Positions 52,815 to 62,086 of a stretch of DNA of 64,000 bases are shown here, one piece after another. The stretch's first letter is position 1, and each line of letters starts with the position of its first letter. Position numbers and translations under genes: made by a program. Under the pieces are notes generated by a model that had not been told where the DNA came from, ran no database searches, and was given only the letters and a program-made list of their open reading frames with translations. Source of the DNA: Blautia faecis (GTDB lineage: Bacteria > Bacillota > Clostridia > Lachnospirales > Lachnospiraceae); assembly GCF_020554845.1 (NCBI RefSeq), contig NZ_JAJCIA010000002.1, positions 133,573 through 197,572 on the forward strand. The letters are read 5' to 3'.

Positions 52815-53840
52815 ATGGAACAATACTATTATAATCATATGAACAAACCCCAGCAGGCTACTTATCACAGCATTTTTGTCGGGGTGAAAAATCTATCGGA
52901 TGAAATTCAGGTTCCGGCACTTTCCGGAGAGGAGCTTTACAATATTTTTTTCCAGATGAGGCTGGACCATCCGGAAATATTCTGGGTAACTAATTTTAAA
53001 TATCGTTACTACAAAGATTCGCCGAACCTGATTTTCATACCGGAATATCTTTTTGAGAAAAATAAGATCCGGGAGCATCAGAAGGCTCTGACAGCCAGGG
53101 TAGAGAAGCTTGTCCGCCCGGCACAGAAGATGTCTGAGTGGGAAAAAGAGAAATATGTGCACGATTTTATCTGCGAAAATGTCCGTTATGACAAACTGAA
53201 AAAAGCATATTCCCATGAGATCATAGGTCCTCTTGGACAGAGCGTCGGGGTATGCGAGGGCATTGCGAAAGCGGTGAAGGTTCTTCTGGATGCGCTGGGA
53301 GTATGGTGTGTGATCGCAATTTGCGGTAACAATCCGGAAAAAGGAATCAAATACCGGCACACCTGGAATATTGTGAAGATAAATGGCACATATTATCATT
53401 TAGATGCCACTTTTGACAACAGCCTGGGAAAAGATCGCGAAAACAAGGAAATCCGCTATGACTATTTCAACCTGGATGATCAGCAGATCTTTCGCGATCA
53501 TGAGCCCTTGATCGCGCCTGCGCCTCATTGCAATGATCATGATCATTTTTACTACAAAGAGAAGAAATTATCATTTACCAAACAGGAGGATGTATACAAG
53601 CGGTCTTTGCAGGCTGCTAAGAAAGGAAAGGTGCTTGTTTTTCACTGGCGGGGTGGATACCTGACAAAAGAAGTATTAAATGAGCTTCTTGACCTAATCC
53701 GCAAAGCAGGCATGGAAAAAGAGAAAAACGCAATGGTCAGCATAAACTGGCCTCAGGCAGTTCTTCGCGTCCAGTATGCTGACATACAGGTACAGGAGAG
53801 TGTTATGCTGGAGGAAGCGAATGAAGGGGAGAAGGATTGA
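52815..53840 (+). CDS. Transglutaminase-like domain protein
   Basis: A 341-residue protein without signal peptide. The Cys-His-Asp triad is in GVCEGIAKA (Cys147), YRHTWNIV (His182) and YHLDATFD (Asp197), the transglutaminase/protease fold. The N-terminal 100 residues and the C-terminal 100 match nothing I know. It begins two bases after the acyltransferase gene, so the three are one operon. It may cleave or cross-link a protein or peptidoglycan-linked target on the cytoplasmic side (inference). Confidence 0.82.
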   Translation: MEQYYYNHMNKPQQATYHSIFVGVKNLSDEIQVPALSGEELYNIFFQMRLDHPEIFWVTNFKYRYYKDSPNLIFIPEYLFEKNKIREHQKALTARVEKLVRPAQKMSEWEKEKYVHDFICENVRYDKLKKAYSHEIIGPLGQSVGVCEGIAKAVKVLLDALGVWCVIAICGNNPEKGIKYRHTWNIVKINGTYYHLDATFDNSLGKDRENKEIRYDYFNLDDQQIFRDHEPLIAPAPHCNDHDHFYYKEKKLSFTKQEDVYKRSLQAAKKGKVLVFHWRGGYLTKEVLNELLDLIRKAGMEKEKNAMVSINWPQAVLRVQYADIQVQESVMLEEANEGEKD

Positions 53841-53958
53841 TGAAATGACCCAAGGAATTTTGTGCTGAAACTGTCCAGGTTACTGTTCAGAAAAAATTAA
53901 AACATTGTTGAAAGAATTCTATTGTTATATGATTTCGTAAGTGATATACTTAAACACA

Positions 53959-54031
53959 AGAAGAACCGTGTAAAATTATAGTTTACTTTTTGCGCGGTTT
54001 CTTATATATGCGGTGGTTAGTTTAAACTAAC
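53959..54031 (+). promoter_or_regulatory. Hairpin and perfect 16-base palindrome upstream of the ZIP transporter
   Basis: AAGAACCGTG pairs with CGCGGTTTCTT (to 54003), then the perfect palindrome GTTAGTTTAAACTAAC lies at 54016-54031. The palindrome has the size and AT-rich core expected of a DtxR/MntR- or Fur-type operator. It lies 131 bases before the ZIP gene. Confidence 0.55.
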
Positions 54032-54162
54032 AAAAAGACGGTTTGAAAGATTATAGCGAAAATATAATCAACAAGCTATAGAACTGTTACTATACCGCTG
54101 AAGAGAATTATTTTTGCTATATATATGAAAAATTTTTCGATTATACAAGGAAGGAAAATGTA

Positions 54163-54945
54163 ATGCTAATGAATATTTTTGAAGGTATACTGATTCCGTT
54201 TGTTGGAACAACACTAGGTGCAGCATGTGTGTTTTTTATGAGAAAAACACTTAGCAAGTCAGTGCAACGTGCACTTGCAGGGTTTGCAGCAGGTATAATG
54301 GTTGCTGCTTCAATCTGGAGTCTTCTGATTCCGGCAATTAAACAATCTGAGAATATGGGAAGATTATCATTTGTTCCGGCAGTTGTTGGGTTCTGGATTG
54401 GTATTTTGTTTTTACTAGCGCTCGATCATTTGATTCCACATCTTCATGTTGGAAGTGATCAGGCAGAGGGACCGAAAAGCAAACTTGGCCGTACTACGAT
54501 GATGGTGTTGGCAGTTACGTTACATAATATCCCTGAAGGTATGGCAGTTGGTGTTATGTATGCAGGATTTCTTGCTGAAAATGCACAGATTACAGCAACA
54601 AGTGCACTCGTTTTATCACTTGGAATTGCCATTCAGAATTTTCCGGAAGGAGCGATTATATCCATGCCGCTTAGGGCAGAGGGCGAAAGCAAGGGAAAGG
54701 CATTTCTCGGAGGTGTACTTTCAGGAGTGGTTGAACCGATTGGAGCAGTACTGACGATTCTTGCTGCACAGCTGGTAATCCCGGCATTACCATATTTACT
54801 GAGCTTTGCAGCAGGAGCCATGTTATATGTTGTGGTTGAAGAACTAATTCCGGAAATGTCGCAGGGACAGCACTCGAATATTGGTACGCTTTTCTTTGCA
54901 CTTGGATTTAGTTTGATGATGATCCTAGATGTGGCATTAGGGTAA
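54163..54945 (+). CDS. ZIP-family divalent metal transporter
   Basis: A 260-residue, eight-helix protein. The metal pathway motifs are LHNIPEGMAVG and IQNFPEGAIIS, and a third site is in VVVEELIPEM. ZIP proteins import zinc, manganese or iron. A perfect palindrome lies upstream, which suggests metal-dependent repression. GGAAGGAAA precedes the ATG. Confidence 0.92.
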   Translation: MLMNIFEGILIPFVGTTLGAACVFFMRKTLSKSVQRALAGFAAGIMVAASIWSLLIPAIKQSENMGRLSFVPAVVGFWIGILFLLALDHLIPHLHVGSDQAEGPKSKLGRTTMMVLAVTLHNIPEGMAVGVMYAGFLAENAQITATSALVLSLGIAIQNFPEGAIISMPLRAEGESKGKAFLGGVLSGVVEPIGAVLTILAAQLVIPALPYLLSFAAGAMLYVVVEELIPEMSQGQHSNIGTLFFALGFSLMMILDVALG

Positions 54946-54971
54946 GAGGCGAGAAATGATTCTTAACGATT

Positions 54972-55151
54972 ATGCTGGCAGTTACATTTGAAAGCAGTTT
55001 TGGAGATAAATTTATGTATCAACATGCTATGAAGGCACCAGATGAAATGAGGGAATTGCATAAGCAGTTTTATGCTTATATGAAAAGAATGAAGAAATGC
55101 GGATGCAAGGCGAAAAGGTACAGTGATTGGAGAAAAAAGCATGAAAAATGA
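54972..55151 (+). CDS. Small basic ORF, unknown
   Basis: A 59-residue ORF (MLAVTFESSFGDKFMYQHAM start) with a lysine-rich tail and a CGC pair. The ribosome-binding site is weak. It may be a real small protein or the remains of a longer gene, since the next frames are broken genes. Confidence 0.3.
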   Translation: MLAVTFESSFGDKFMYQHAMKAPDEMRELHKQFYAYMKRMKKCGCKAKRYSDWRKKHEK

Positions 55152-55163
55152 AGAATAAAAAAA

Positions 55164-55544
55164 ATGTCAATTAAAGAATTTACAAAAGCAGCAGGAAGAT
55201 ATGAAAGTAGCCATGCTGGTATTTACGAAATGTGCAAGAAAGATTATCCGGATCCACAGGCATTTTTTGACAGTGTGAAGAGATGTCTTCGCCCAAATGG
55301 AAGGTTGGTTCTTAGAGATGTGAACAGTGACAACAAAGTATTGGTATGGCTAATGAATACATTGGAAATGCCGTTGGCAAATATATGCGGACATGGAGAT
55401 GTCCAGGTGCCAACAAGAGATGTGGTCATAAAATGTTGCAAAAAAGCAGGATTAAAAGTAGAAAAATTTGAAATTCGTAAAGGTATGCGAATGCATTGTG
55501 TTGTGAGAAAACCTATGGGAAAGGCGATAGGAAATGAAAGATAA
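55164..55544 (+). pseudogene. SAM-dependent methyltransferase with internal deletion
   Basis: A 126-residue frame. The start (KEFTKAAGRYESSHAGIYEMC) and the end (SVKRCLRPNGRLVLRDVNSD ... KMRMHC-type tail) match a class I methyltransferase of about 200 residues, but the SAM-binding glycine motif and strands between are missing. The join is in frame near residue 30 and short repeats (YP/DP) flank it, consistent with a deletion. Confidence 0.6.
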
Positions 55545-55690
55545 GTATCTTAGGGAATGGTGTTTATGATTGTCCAGATGAACTATTGAAGGAACATCAT
55601 CAAGAAATTTCAGCTTTTAAAGCATTTGCTTATAGACATATTGGAAGACACCTCATGAATCGTAATATCAGGAAGATCAGAGAACGATAG
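55538..55690 (+). pseudogene. C-terminal fragment of an unidentified protein
   Basis: An open frame without start reads NGVYDCPDELLKEHHQEISA and then a basic helical tail ending RNIRKIRER. It looks like a real protein end, but I cannot name it. Confidence 0.35.
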
Positions 55691-55730
55691 TTTTGAACTT
55701 TTAGAATTAAAATTAAATTTGGAGGGTAAT

Positions 55731-56087
55731 TTGGCAGACAAAATACAAAATGCTTATGAAACATCAAAAAATATATATGACGATGTTCTTACTCAAAGAA
55801 ATATTTTCAGTAAACTGTATATTAAGTTATTTTGGAGTGGCACTGATGATAATGATATAGCACGAAAAGTTTTAGCATATGTTCCTGATGACTTTTCAGG
55901 AAATCTTCTTGATGTTCCGGTTGGAACTGCTGTATTTACGGAAAACAAATGGAGTTCCTTGAAAAATGCACATATTACTTGCCTTGATTACAGCATAGAT
56001 ATGCTTGACCAAGCCAGAAAAAGACTTGGTAGTCATGCACATATCAAATGTATTCAGCGGAAAAGATACTGGCAGCGCCTCCCGTAA
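55731..56087 (+). pseudogene. Second methyltransferase, truncated by the mobile element
   Basis: Starting TTG at 55731 (GGAGG upstream) the frame gives about 100 residues of a class I methyltransferase: NIFSKLYIKLFWSG, LLDVPVGTAVFTE (SAM site) and ITCLDYSIDMLDQARKRL. Similarity stops after IKCIQ at about 56057, where the following bases are typical of the integrative element. The rest of the gene is not found on the right side. Confidence 0.65.
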
Positions 56088-56248
56088 TCATCAGGGGTAA
56101 CTTTCATCTTCTCACCCCCTTTCCGTGGGGAGTGAGCAGGATGATCCTGTCCGTTGTCAGGGGCCTATGCTGGCCCTGGTCTGCTGACCGCCTCCTTTTC
56201 CATCTGATTTTTTGCCGGAAATGACAATCCGCGAAAATCGACAAAAAT

Positions 56249-56282
56249 CGCCCGGCAGGTCGTAAACCTACCGGGCGACGAT
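56249..56282. other. Strong hairpin at the left of the mobile element
   Basis: TCGCCCGGCAGGT and ACCTACCGGGCGA pair around a five-base loop, perfect save one position. Further hairpins follow at 56404-56434 (CATGGCGGC / GCCGCCATG). They may be element ends or terminators without T-runs. Confidence 0.5.
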
Positions 56283-56525
56283 TTGAAGCGTTTTGTTGTT
56301 TTCTTACATGGTATAGTTCATACTCATAGCCGGAATATTCCCGTGGCGGGGCAAGGCTTTTTTTAAGCGGTAGAAGTGGATTAGATTATAATGATAGTAA
56401 AACAGCATGGCGGCGTCCTCCCGTGGGCCGCCATGCCTTTAACTGCTGGGAATGACAGAAAGAAAGCAGCGGCCTTGATTTCTCAAAACAGCCACCAGTG
56501 AATATAAATTAAGCGTGAAAATGGG

Positions 56526-56576
56526 TCTGCCCAGCAGCGGTTTTTTTCTTTTCTGCCGCTGGGCAGATGTTTTTTC
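56526..56576 (+). terminator. Terminator at the left part of the mobile element
   Basis: TCTGCCCAGC (56526-56535) pairs with GCTGGGCAGA (56558-56567), followed by a T-run. The upstream gene it once ended is not recognisable. Confidence 0.6.
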
Positions 56577-56667
56577 TTTAGATACATGATAAGAGGAATT
56601 TTTGAAGATTCCATAAAGATTTGAAAAATGGACGGACATAAAAGACGTCCATTACACTATCGGAAAA

Positions 56668-58032
56668 TCAGCAAGGAAGTTTCATAGTAACCTTTGCGCC
56701 GCCAGTTTCTTTTGAATTTTCTAAAATAAGCTGACCATTATGTTGTTCCATAATCGAATTTGTAATATATAGACCCATACCAAAGTGTAACTTTGAATTG
56801 CGGCTTTGATCGCCCATATAGAACCGTTCCTGTGCGTGGCATAATGCCTCTTTAGAAAACCCCGTTCCCTCGTCTGTGACTGAAATTTCCACGAAACCGT
56901 TGTTACTCTGAACATCCACATAAAGCGTTCCGCCTTGCGGGGAGTAGTCCAGCCCATTACTGATAACATTCATAATAGCACGTTCTATCAGCACCCTATC
57001 AAATTTCAGCATTTGAGGGAGTGAAACAGTATTCATTTGCAGCCGGATTTCTTTTGTCCGGCATAGTGATTCCATATAACCGAACAAGTGCTGCATGAAC
57101 GCTGGCAAGTCTATACTTTCAATATGGAGCTGATAACCAACCGCCGCCCGTGATATATCAATCAGGGTTTGAATATATGACTGCATCTGGCCGGAGCTTT
57201 CCACGACGTAACCAGCGTATAATCGTTGCTCATCATCAAGATTTGTTTCTGTGAGTAAATCAGCATTTCCTTGAATAACCGTCAGAGGCGTTTTCAAATC
57301 ATGGGCAAGCGCGGCGATTTGCACTTTCTGTGTCTGTTCGGTTTTCCATTGCCGTTCTAACGAAATTTTCAGATTATCTTTCATATCTGAAAAAGATGCA
57401 AGGATATCTTCAAACTCTTTGATTTTGGCATGTCCTACTTCAAAATCAAGGTTTTGCTTTGAAACCTCCGCAGTTGCTTCAAAAAGCGGGGTCAGTTGTG
57501 TACGCAGGTTCTTAGCAAATCTGGCGGTCAGTATGATAATGACCAGCAGCGAATTTACAGCCATCAGGATAAACGCAAGCGTGTCAGGAGATGGAAAATA
57601 TTCCGGTAGCCATGACACTGTAAATTGAGAACCAATATAATAGCTTAAAACGCAAAATTCGTTTTCCCGGACAACAAGTGCAAACTGCCTCCCCGTAGCA
57701 TATTCAATATATTCTCCCTTTGCGTACAGCAGGGCAATTTCTTTTTCATCATCGTCCATATTGCTGTAAAGCTCATTAAAGTTCTTGTCCAGAATTAAGT
57801 AGCCGCATCCCTGTGGAATCACAACCTTTGTAATATCCGGGGCAATCGTCAGCGTTGGAATGATCTCTTTTACCTGCAATTCACTTAGATTTGCTCTTGT
57901 AGCTAATCCAGCATTTACAGCAAGTCCCTCCAAACCAGAAGGGACAATAATTGCCGCTACCAGCATGACAATGAGGGAGATAGCAAACTGGCGAAACAAT
58001 ATTTTCAATGTAGGTTTCTTTTTCACTCCCAT
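56668..58032 (-). CDS. Sensor histidine kinase of lantibiotic immunity system (NisK/SpaK-like)
   Basis: A 454-residue membrane kinase: two membrane helices around an outside sensor of about 110 residues, a HAMP-like segment, the phospho-acceptor helix ALAHDLKTPLTVIQGNADLL, the N-box VISNGLDYS and G-boxes DEGTGFSKE and HFGMGLYI. It pairs with the response regulator whose gene ends ten bases inside it. In the lan systems such kinases respond to lantibiotics outside the cell. Confidence 0.88.
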   Translation of the reverse strand: MGVKKKPTLKILFRQFAISLIVMLVAAIIVPSGLEGLAVNAGLATRANLSELQVKEIIPTLTIAPDITKVVIPQGCGYLILDKNFNELYSNMDDDEKEIALLYAKGEYIEYATGRQFALVVRENEFCVLSYYIGSQFTVSWLPEYFPSPDTLAFILMAVNSLLVIIILTARFAKNLRTQLTPLFEATAEVSKQNLDFEVGHAKIKEFEDILASFSDMKDNLKISLERQWKTEQTQKVQIAALAHDLKTPLTVIQGNADLLTETNLDDEQRLYAGYVVESSGQMQSYIQTLIDISRAAVGYQLHIESIDLPAFMQHLFGYMESLCRTKEIRLQMNTVSLPQMLKFDRVLIERAIMNVISNGLDYSPQGGTLYVDVQSNNGFVEISVTDEGTGFSKEALCHAQERFYMGDQSRNSKLHFGMGLYITNSIMEQHNGQLILENSKETGGAKVTMKLPC

Positions 58033-58685
58033 TTATATCCTATCCCCCATACGGTGCTGATCGGACTTATTTTGAAATGCTCCAATTTCGCACGAATATT
58101 TTTTATATGCGTTGAGATCGTAGAGTTATCGCCTATTCCATCAAACCCGAAAACGGCTTCATAGATTTGTTCTTTTGTAAAAACCTGTCCCCGGTTTTTC
58201 GCAAGGTATTCACAGATTGAATACTCGCTTTTGGTAAGGGGAACCGGCTGTTCTGAAACATACAGTATCTTTGCGGAAAGGTCAAATCTTATATCAGGCT
58301 CAAATGAAAGTGTGCTGTGATGCTCCCTTTTTTCTCTGCGTAAATGTGCCGCGACACGGGCGCGAAGCTCCTGAATACGAAAAGGTTTCGTAATATAATC
58401 ATCCGCACCGATGCCCAATCCAAACAATATATCTTCCTCTAATGTCTTTGCGGTCAGAAAGAGAATCGGGCAGTCTACCATATTCCTGATCTGTTTGCAA
58501 AACTCAAACCCGTCTGTGCCAGGCATCATCACATCCAAAAGAATGAGGTCATAGAAATGCAGCTTTTTGATGTCTACATCATCCGCATTTTGACAGACTG
58601 TTATCAAATATCCATCTTTCCCCAAACTGTTCTTAATCAATTCCAAGATAGAAACTTCATCGTCAACTACAAGTAAGTGGGTCAA
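58023..58685 (-). CDS. OmpR-type response regulator of lantibiotic immunity system
   Basis: A 220-residue protein. Phospho-acceptor Asp51 is in DLILLDVMMPG, VDDE forms the acidic pocket, and the C-terminal winged helix is KSEYSICEYLAKNRGQVFTK ... TISTHIKNIRAKL. The start is TTG with GGGAGGTG upstream. It overlaps the kinase gene by ten bases. It likely switches on the ABC transporter genes upstream in the same cluster. Confidence 0.9.
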   Translation of the reverse strand: MTHLLVVDDEVSILELIKNSLGKDGYLITVCQNADDVDIKKLHFYDLILLDVMMPGTDGFEFCKQIRNMVDCPILFLTAKTLEEDILFGLGIGADDYITKPFRIQELRARVAAHLRREKREHHSTLSFEPDIRFDLSAKILYVSEQPVPLTKSEYSICEYLAKNRGQVFTKEQIYEAVFGFDGIGDNSTISTHIKNIRAKLEHFKISPISTVWGIGYKWE

Positions 58686-58723
58686 AAAATCACCTCCCGC
58701 CCCATTATACCACGTTGTCGAGG

Positions 58724-59101
58724 TTACTCATCATTATTTTTAATGTCAGCTTTCCGATATTCATTGTTGATATTTACAGCTACGGCATTGCTTATATCCA
58801 CATCCACAATACTGTAAACGTAGCCGAAACTGAAATCTTCCCCCGCCACATTTTTGAAGCGTTTCGATACCTGCCCGATTTCTTCTTGCAGTTCTGACAT
58901 TTCAAGACATTCATCCGTTATGGTATATGTCAGGCCGTTATATGAAATTTCATCATAGTTTGCGGCGTTCAGCTCATAATACGGCAGAGATTCATTTAAC
59001 GCCTTATTTTTATCGGCGGTATCGCGGAGCGCACCGCAGGCCGATAAGCATATAAGACTTACAAGCACAATTACCACGGCAAACAGGCACTTTTTATTCA
59101 C
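58724..59101 (-). CDS. Lantibiotic-immunity-associated lipoprotein
   Basis: A 125-residue protein with a signal peptide and lipobox (LVSLICLSACG), so it is lipid-anchored outside. The start is GTG at 59101 with GGGAGGGAGG upstream. The remainder (NAANYDEISYNGLTYTITD) resembles NisI/SpaI-type immunity lipoproteins only loosely. Position between the transporter and the two-component genes supports that role. Confidence 0.65.
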   Translation of the reverse strand: MNKKCLFAVVIVLVSLICLSACGALRDTADKNKALNESLPYYELNAANYDEISYNGLTYTITDECLEMSELQEEIGQVSKRFKNVAGEDFSFGYVYSIVDVDISNAVAVNINNEYRKADIKNNDE

Positions 59102-59837
59102 TGTTTTTACCTCCCTCCCAACCATGAAACCAAACCAAACTGGCAATCAGCAGACAAACAGTGCAGCATACAGAAATAATCATACCGCTGAAAAAATCGG
59201 TTTTTACCTGTGCATACAGTTGGGGGCTATCCCATGCAAGCACAGTGTAATCCATAGCACGAACGCCCCAGGCCCAGGGAATATATTTCCATGTAGCGTC
59301 ACCAAGCCCTGTTATCATAAGGGCAGCTATTAAACTCCCTGCAATTCCCAATCCCATAGATGCACCTTTTCCGAAGCTCATTCCCACAAACAAATGAATC
59401 AGGTAAATGGGAAGCATGGTAATCAACAATAGAATCCCTGCTTTCAGGTAAAGGCTTGCCGGAGCATCCCTATATAGTGCAGCGAATGTTCCTAACGCTA
59501 AAAATGTTGCGCCAAAAGCACAGATCATCAGAAAACCAAGTTTACCAATATACGTTGCCATGCGAGATGGGATTGTTCCCAACAAAAGCTGATAATGCCC
59601 GGCCTGATTTTCGATCTGAACAACCAGGCCCACAATAATGCCGATCAGAAACGGGAACGCAACGGCCAGCACTTCCAGATAGGCACTGATTTTGGTTGCC
59701 AGTTCCCATCTGGATATATGATAGTAACCCGCAAAAATCGCCGCACATATAATCGGAATCATGCTGTGCATATAGAGCAAAATGCTATGTTTACACTTCT
59801 GATATTCTGCTTTCCAGCAGCGAACCACAGATACCAT
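59094..59837 (-). CDS. Lantibiotic immunity ABC permease, MutG/LanG-like
   Basis: A 247-residue six-helix protein with a MutG-like sequence (AEYQKCKHSILLYMHSMIPI opening, QIENQAGHYQLLLGTIPSR). With its partner it forms the channel that removes lantibiotics from the membrane. AGGTGGGG precedes the ATG; it overlaps the lipoprotein start by eight bases. Confidence 0.85.
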   Translation of the reverse strand: MVSVVRCWKAEYQKCKHSILLYMHSMIPIICAAIFAGYYHISRWELATKISAYLEVLAVAFPFLIGIIVGLVVQIENQAGHYQLLLGTIPSRMATYIGKLGFLMICAFGATFLALGTFAALYRDAPASLYLKAGILLLITMLPIYLIHLFVGMSFGKGASMGLGIAGSLIAALMITGLGDATWKYIPWAWGVRAMDYTVLAWDSPQLYAQVKTDFFSGMIISVCCTVCLLIASLVWFHGWEGGKNSE

Positions 59838-59839
59838 AG

Positions 59840-60586
59840 TTACCCCACCTCCTTTTTCTCAAACCATCTTGCAGTTAAAAATGACAGCGCCGCAAACCAG
59901 GCCAGCGAAATGACCAATACAAGTATAATCATCCAAAATGCCATTGCCGTACTCTGATCTGCAACCGGCTCACCATTAGGCAAAATACCTAACACGGAAA
60001 TCATAAGATGCGGCACCCAGCTATACGGGCAGATCATCCACAAAGAGGTTGTAGCCGTGAAAATCCCTAAAACGCTTCCAAGTCCGGCATTAAGAATAAC
60101 CGTGACAAAGATACCAACTTTTTTTGATAACCATAAGCACAGCGGAACTTCCCATAGGCTTGCAATGACAATACAAGCTGTTCCGGCCGCAGCCTGCCAA
60201 ATTCCGATTGTCAGGGGAATTTTGTTGATAACTAATATTGCAAAACCGCCCAACAGATTTAGCGCCAGGAAAATGAAATTCCCCACACAGGAGTAAATAC
60301 CGGCCACTCCAATTTTTGCTTTCCAGACTTTGTTCTGCGAAACAGGCAATGAAGCAACGGCACGATATTTTAGTTTGCCATTATCCCGCTGTTCAATCAA
60401 GGCACAGGTGAGCGTAAGGAATCCAGGATAAAGCAGGTTATACCACCAATTATAAGAATTGAGCTGGAACCAAAGCGGGGCAAAAAAGTTCATAAGCGCA
60501 GTTACAAACGGGGCCAGAACGATCAGCGTTTTTGTGAAAGTTCTCTTATGCTTTAGGTTCTCTGCCTGAATATATGCCATCTCCAT
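59840..60586 (-). CDS. Lantibiotic immunity ABC permease, MutE/LanE-like
   Basis: A 248-residue six-helix protein with AYIQAENLKHKRTFTKTLIV at the start, typical of LanE. It begins right after the ATPase stop and ends two bases before the LanG-like gene. AGGAGG precedes the ATG. Confidence 0.85.
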   Translation of the reverse strand: MEMAYIQAENLKHKRTFTKTLIVLAPFVTALMNFFAPLWFQLNSYNWWYNLLYPGFLTLTCALIEQRDNGKLKYRAVASLPVSQNKVWKAKIGVAGIYSCVGNFIFLALNLLGGFAILVINKIPLTIGIWQAAAGTACIVIASLWEVPLCLWLSKKVGIFVTVILNAGLGSVLGIFTATTSLWMICPYSWVPHLMISVLGILPNGEPVADQSTAMAFWMIILVLVISLAWFAALSFLTARWFEKKEVG

Positions 60587-61291
60587 TTAATATCCCTCCT
60601 TACCATTTCTGCGAATAACATCCATAAAGAGTTGTTCCAAATCTTCACCGGCGCGAAGCTCTCCCTCATATCCAAGGACGCCGCCAGCAATGATACCCAC
60701 ATGATCTACAATCTGCTGGACTTCTGACAGAATATGGCTGGACAAAATAACTGTAATCCCTTTGCAGGGAAAAGAGCGAATTAACTCTCGAAGTTCCTCA
60801 ATCCCTAAAGGGTCAAGGCCGTTAGTCGGTTCATCCAGAATCAAAAGCTGGGGACTGTTCAGCAATGCAATAGCAATACCAAGCCGCTGCTTCATACCAA
60901 GAGAAAACTGCCCGGCCCGTTTCTTGCCGGTATTCGTGAGTTGGACAATTTGCAATACCTCGTTAATTCGTGCATCGTCCAGGCCGAGCAATGTAGTTCT
61001 GACTTTGAGATTTTCGTATGCAGTCAGATTTTCGTAAAGCGGGGGCATCTCAATCAAAGCACCGATATGCTCCAGATCATTCCGCTTCCACGGGTGGCCG
61101 TCAAACTCGATGCTTCCCGATGTGGGGCGTAAAATGCCGGTGAGCATTTTTAAGATCGTGGATTTGCCAGCCCCATTCGGCCCCAGCAGACCATAAACCG
61201 AGTTGCGCCGGATGTTCAGTGACACATTGTTTACCGCCATTTGCCCCTTGAAATTTTTGCAGAGGTCAGTCGTTTTCAAAATCATATCCAT
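60587..61291 (-). CDS. Lantibiotic immunity ABC ATPase, MutF/LanF-like
   Basis: A 234-residue ATPase: Walker A GPNGAGKST, signature FSLGMKQRLGIAIALL, Walker B LLILDEPTNGLDPLG, then SSHILSEVQQIVDHVGII. It energises the LanEG channel. The ATG at 61291 is chosen for AAAGGAC upstream; the long frame to 61411 has no site. It is the first gene of the operon F-E-G-lipoprotein-regulator-kinase. Confidence 0.92.
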   Translation of the reverse strand: MDMILKTTDLCKNFKGQMAVNNVSLNIRRNSVYGLLGPNGAGKSTILKMLTGILRPTSGSIEFDGHPWKRNDLEHIGALIEMPPLYENLTAYENLKVRTTLLGLDDARINEVLQIVQLTNTGKKRAGQFSLGMKQRLGIAIALLNSPQLLILDEPTNGLDPLGIEELRELIRSFPCKGITVILSSHILSEVQQIVDHVGIIAGGVLGYEGELRAGEDLEQLFMDVIRRNGKEGY

Positions 61292-61468
61292 ATAATCAAG
61301 TCCTTTCTTTGATTTTACGGATAGCATACCGGGCAATTTTGAAGATTTCATAAAGATTCCCGAAAACAGAATATGAACAATACACCGTAACCGTGGAGCA
61401 TATCGCAACAAAGCACCAACCTACGTATTTAGGGCCTTAAAAAGCCCTATATTTCAAGGTTTTTCCCG

Positions 61469-61534
61469 CATAGTCGGCGGGGTATGTGAGTGTTTTATCC
61501 TATCCCCGCCATAGTGCCGCTCTAAATGCGTATA
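61469..61534 (+). repeat. Direct repeat within the element, copy 1
   Basis: TTTATCCTATCCCCG and CTAAATGCGTA, with similar flanks, recur at 62020-62086. It is about 66 bases and lies upstream of the HTH gene; a duplicated promoter region is possible. Confidence 0.55.
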
Positions 61535-61622
61535 ATTTACCAGCAGAAAATCGCCGGTTTCTCTGGCTCCATACTCCCAGATATGGTATCATGGAAAAAA
61601 TCAATCTGACGGGGGTATCAGG

Positions 61623-61859
61623 ATGGACGGACAAGAAAAGCTGCTGGACTATGAAACAATCAAAGCCGCCGTTGCCGGTGAGAAGTGGGCCACAGAAAAG
61701 GTGCTGGCCCACTATGCGGACTACATCGACGAGCTTTCCACGGTGGAGATCAGGCAGCCGGGCGGCAAAGTGAAAAAAGTCATTGACGAGGATATGCGGC
61801 AGCACATTTCCTTAAAGCTGCTGGAAGCGTTGCCGAGCTTCCCGCTGGAACAAGAATAA
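61623..61859 (+). CDS. Tn916-type helix-turn-helix conjugative-element protein
   Basis: A 78-residue protein, DYETIKAAVAGEKWATEKVL and ADYIDELSTVEIRQPGGKVK, which matches the small HTH protein carried by many Tn916- and CTn-like elements. It probably helps control element gene expression. It is complete. Confidence 0.8.
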   Translation: MDGQEKLLDYETIKAAVAGEKWATEKVLAHYADYIDELSTVEIRQPGGKVKKVIDEDMRQHISLKLLEALPSFPLEQE

Positions 61860-62019
61860 CGATCAAGAGGGCTGCACCCTCTTACGCCGCTTTGCGGCTA
61901 TCACCTGCACACCTCCGAAACAGATACACCCGCTGCGCGTCTGTACCTGTTTCGGGGGCTAATAATGACTGTAACCTACGCCTTTCGGGGCTGATAACCG
62001 CCAGTTTCAAGGCTTCTCC

Positions 62020-62086
62020 CATACGTTTGCAGAGGTGGGCGAATACTTTATCCTATCCCCGTCAATACTGGGTTCTAAATGCGTAG
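62020..62086 (+). repeat. Direct repeat within the element, copy 2
   Basis: Second copy of the 61469-61534 block; the end overlaps the end of the truncated TTRAP gene, so a recombination between copies may have produced that truncation. Confidence 0.5.
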
